NCBI GenBank assembly: GCA_900016875.1
Contig: FCNR01000048.1
Location: forward strand, 62,001 to 126,000
Direction: 5' to 3'
DNA: 64,000 bases
Origin: Eubacteriaceae bacterium CHKCI004
Lineage (GTDB): Bacteria > Bacillota > Clostridia > Lachnospirales > Lachnospiraceae
Positions 62,710-64,000 of the stretch are shown piece by piece (positions within the stretch are counted from its first letter, which is position 1; each line of letters begins with the position of its first letter). The notes under the pieces are model-generated. The model was not told the DNA's origin and did no database searches. It saw only the letters and a list, made by a program, of their open reading frames with translations. Both the position numbers and the translations under genes were made by a program.

Positions 62710-63501
62710 ATGAAAGGGAGAATATTAGCAAGGCTGGCCGGTCTGATAGCAGCTGCGGCGCTGTGTTGCACAGGCTGCAGCGCTGCATTTGCCAATCCGG
62801 CGGACGCCCGAAAAGATAAGGATGATGATTTGGTGAAGGAACAGACAATTACATCACGGGAACAGGCGAGAGAGATAATGGAAGATTATCTGCAGGAAAA
62901 ATACCAGAACTCTTATATAGTTCAGCTGCCTTACAGAAATGACATCGGTAATTTTCAGGCGCAGGCTTATCCGGAAGATGATGTAAACAGGGGGATTTAC
63001 ATTATGGCGGATACGGAGTCGGGAGAGTGCATAGACAGTGGCTGTAAGGAAATCGTGGAATCATATGTGGAAGAACATTTGAAAAGTGTGCAGCAGTCAG
63101 AATGGGAGAAAAGCAATATGCAGATTCTGTGCAGTTTTTGGGATGATGTGCCGGGACAGGAATGGAAAACGGACGCGGAACCACAGGATATCATACAGAA
63201 TGAAACGGTACATTGTCAGATTTTTCTTATGATTGCTGAAACAGAACCGGATAAAGAACAGGAAGCAGAGCGGATAAAAAGAATTCTCGGTGATGCGTGC
63301 CTGAATGGAATGCGGATAACACTGGAAGGATATTATGTGGATGAGTCGATCTTTGCCGTATCAGAGGAACAGCTTTCAGATGGCAGGGCGATGATGCTTG
63401 CCTCGTGCGGAGAAGATTATGTGAATAAAGTAACGGTGCGCTGGAATTCCGGCGGGGAACCGTTGGATTCGGAGGAGATTGTCAGTGGCTTTAACAGGTG
63501 A
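62710..63501 (+). CDS. Lipoprotein of the T7SS locus
   Basis: 263 residues. The N-terminus MKGRILARLAGLIAAAALCC continues TGCSAAF: a lipoprotein-type signal with Cys at 23 (the -3 position is Cys, slightly atypical). The mature part holds two related segments (EQAREIMEDYLQEKYQNSY; CQIFLMIAETEPDKEQEAER) without a recognised family. Starts two bases after the WXG100-like gene; its end overlaps the next start. Confidence 0.72.
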   Translation: MKGRILARLAGLIAAAALCCTGCSAAFANPADARKDKDDDLVKEQTITSREQAREIMEDYLQEKYQNSYIVQLPYRNDIGNFQAQAYPEDDVNRGIYIMADTESGECIDSGCKEIVESYVEEHLKSVQQSEWEKSNMQILCSFWDDVPGQEWKTDAEPQDIIQNETVHCQIFLMIAETEPDKEQEAERIKRILGDACLNGMRITLEGYYVDESIFAVSEEQLSDGRAMMLASCGEDYVNKVTVRWNSGGEPLDSEEIVSGFNR

Positions 63502-64000
63502 TAATACCAGAAATTTTGAAGAGATGCTAAAGATGATTCCTGATGCAGACGGTCAGATATCTGTATCCGATTATACGGATGTGGATGCACTTCTTTTTGC
63601 TGAAATTGCAGGGATCGATATTGAGAACCTGGCTGGCCCGTATAGTAATGCGTTTCAGTATAACGGAGACGGAACAGTTTCTTATCATGCAAATGAATCT
63701 TTTACTTTGCCTGAACTGATTAAGTTGTACGAGAACGCTTATGACGAGGAAGCACTTCAGAGTAATGACAAATACAGACTGCTTAAAGCAATGTCAGAAT
63801 CTCCGCGATATAAAGATATTACTTTTACCGGATTTGCAGACAGTAAGGATCAGACATACCGGGACGAGCAGGGAAATGAATATACGGCCAATTATAAGGC
63901 AGTGACGGTGGAGGTTCCGGATGGTAAAATTATATCATATGCGGGAACTGGTTCCAGTATATTCGGATGGATTGAAGATGGGAGAATGGCCTGCACGAAT
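63485..64000 (+). CDS. Mbeg1-like alpha/beta hydrolase, putative T7SS effector (3' partial)
   Basis: Open from GTG 63485, which overlaps the lipoprotein gene by 17 bases, to the window end (172 codons). Starts VALTGDNTRNFEEML; the later part YKAVTVEVPDGKIISYAGTG, then SSIFGWIEDGRMACTN, matches the DUF2974/Mbeg1-like pattern in which RGT-x-GWxED precedes the GxSxG nucleophile (not reached here). Such lipase-fold proteins are secreted by some T7SS. No signal peptide, as expected for a T7SS client. Confidence 0.7.
   Translation, partial: MALTGDNTRNFEEMLKMIPDADGQISVSDYTDVDALLFAEIAGIDIENLAGPYSNAFQYNGDGTVSYHANESFTLPELIKLYENAYDEEALQSNDKYRLLKAMSESPRYKDITFTGFADSKDQTYRDEQGNEYTANYKAVTVEVPDGKIISYAGTGSSIFGWIEDGRMACTN

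Overview
The window looks like a chromosome segment of a gut-type Lachnospiraceae (Bacillota, Clostridia). The evidence is the gene families (ppdK, clpB under a CIRCE-like site, T-box-controlled leuA, tandem large serine recombinases, a firmicute type VII secretion locus), strong AGGAGG-type ribosome sites, and a type VI-A CRISPR locus whose repeat core (AGCCCGATATAGAGGGCAAT) resembles, from memory, repeats of Lachnospiraceae Cas13a systems. No rRNA or tRNA was recognised.

Layout. (1) 1-8.8 kb: right part of a mobile element: a two-enzyme endolysin (5' end outside the window), a small DUF6870-like protein, three translationally linked large serine recombinases, a 55-aa membrane peptide and a SEC-C zinc protein. 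It abuts a DUF3427-type helicase that has lost its N-terminal Walker A part, so the element probably inserted in that gene. (2) 8.8-29 kb: mostly ordinary chromosome: helicase remnant, Nudix hydrolase, clpB, a Gfo/Idh oxidoreductase, leuA with a T-box leader, a MacB/FtsX-type ABC transporter, a DUF4143 ATPase, a GHKL/LytTR two-component pair, a ClC channel and ppdK. (3) 29-38.2 kb: an accessory operon: a membrane HExxH protein, then YbjN - a giant ClpB-like AAA/receiver-like/FtsH AAA/M41 protease - methyltransferase - TIR protein - squalene-cyclase-repeat protein - phosphoribosylanthranilate isomerase. I know of no described system with this composition. (4) 38.2-49.1 kb: a type VI-A CRISPR locus with Cas13a, Cas2, a reverse transcriptase-Cas1 fusion, three short arrays each behind a near-identical leader and MITE-like repeat, a sigma-70-like gene, and relics (decayed cas2, decayed repeat, copied ends of cas1 and of the cas2 upstream region) recording past duplications. 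(5) 49.2-53.4 kb: a DUF3800-TPR protein and a second TIR protein. (6) 53.4-55.8 kb: a small protein, a structured noncoding RNA closed by a perfect 14-bp stem, and a stand-alone reverse transcriptase. (7) 55.8-64 kb: gene remnants, then a type VII secretion locus (lipoproteins, EssC, EsaB/YukD-like, two WXG100-like proteins, an Mbeg1-like hydrolase cut by the window end).

Regions 3-6 together read as a defence island. Partial or full copies of one repeat family sit at 29.1, 38.3, 40.3 and 43.1 kb, and a second terminator/promoter cassette recurs at 29.15, 43.6 and 49.0 kb, linking the parts. The strongest candidates for undescribed biology are the six-gene YbjN-AAA/M41-MTase-TIR-cyclase-PRAI operon, the RT plus ncRNA unit at 54.4 kb, and the mosaic history and FGDN active site of the RT-Cas1/Cas13a locus. 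All functions are assigned by reading motifs; no database search was run.
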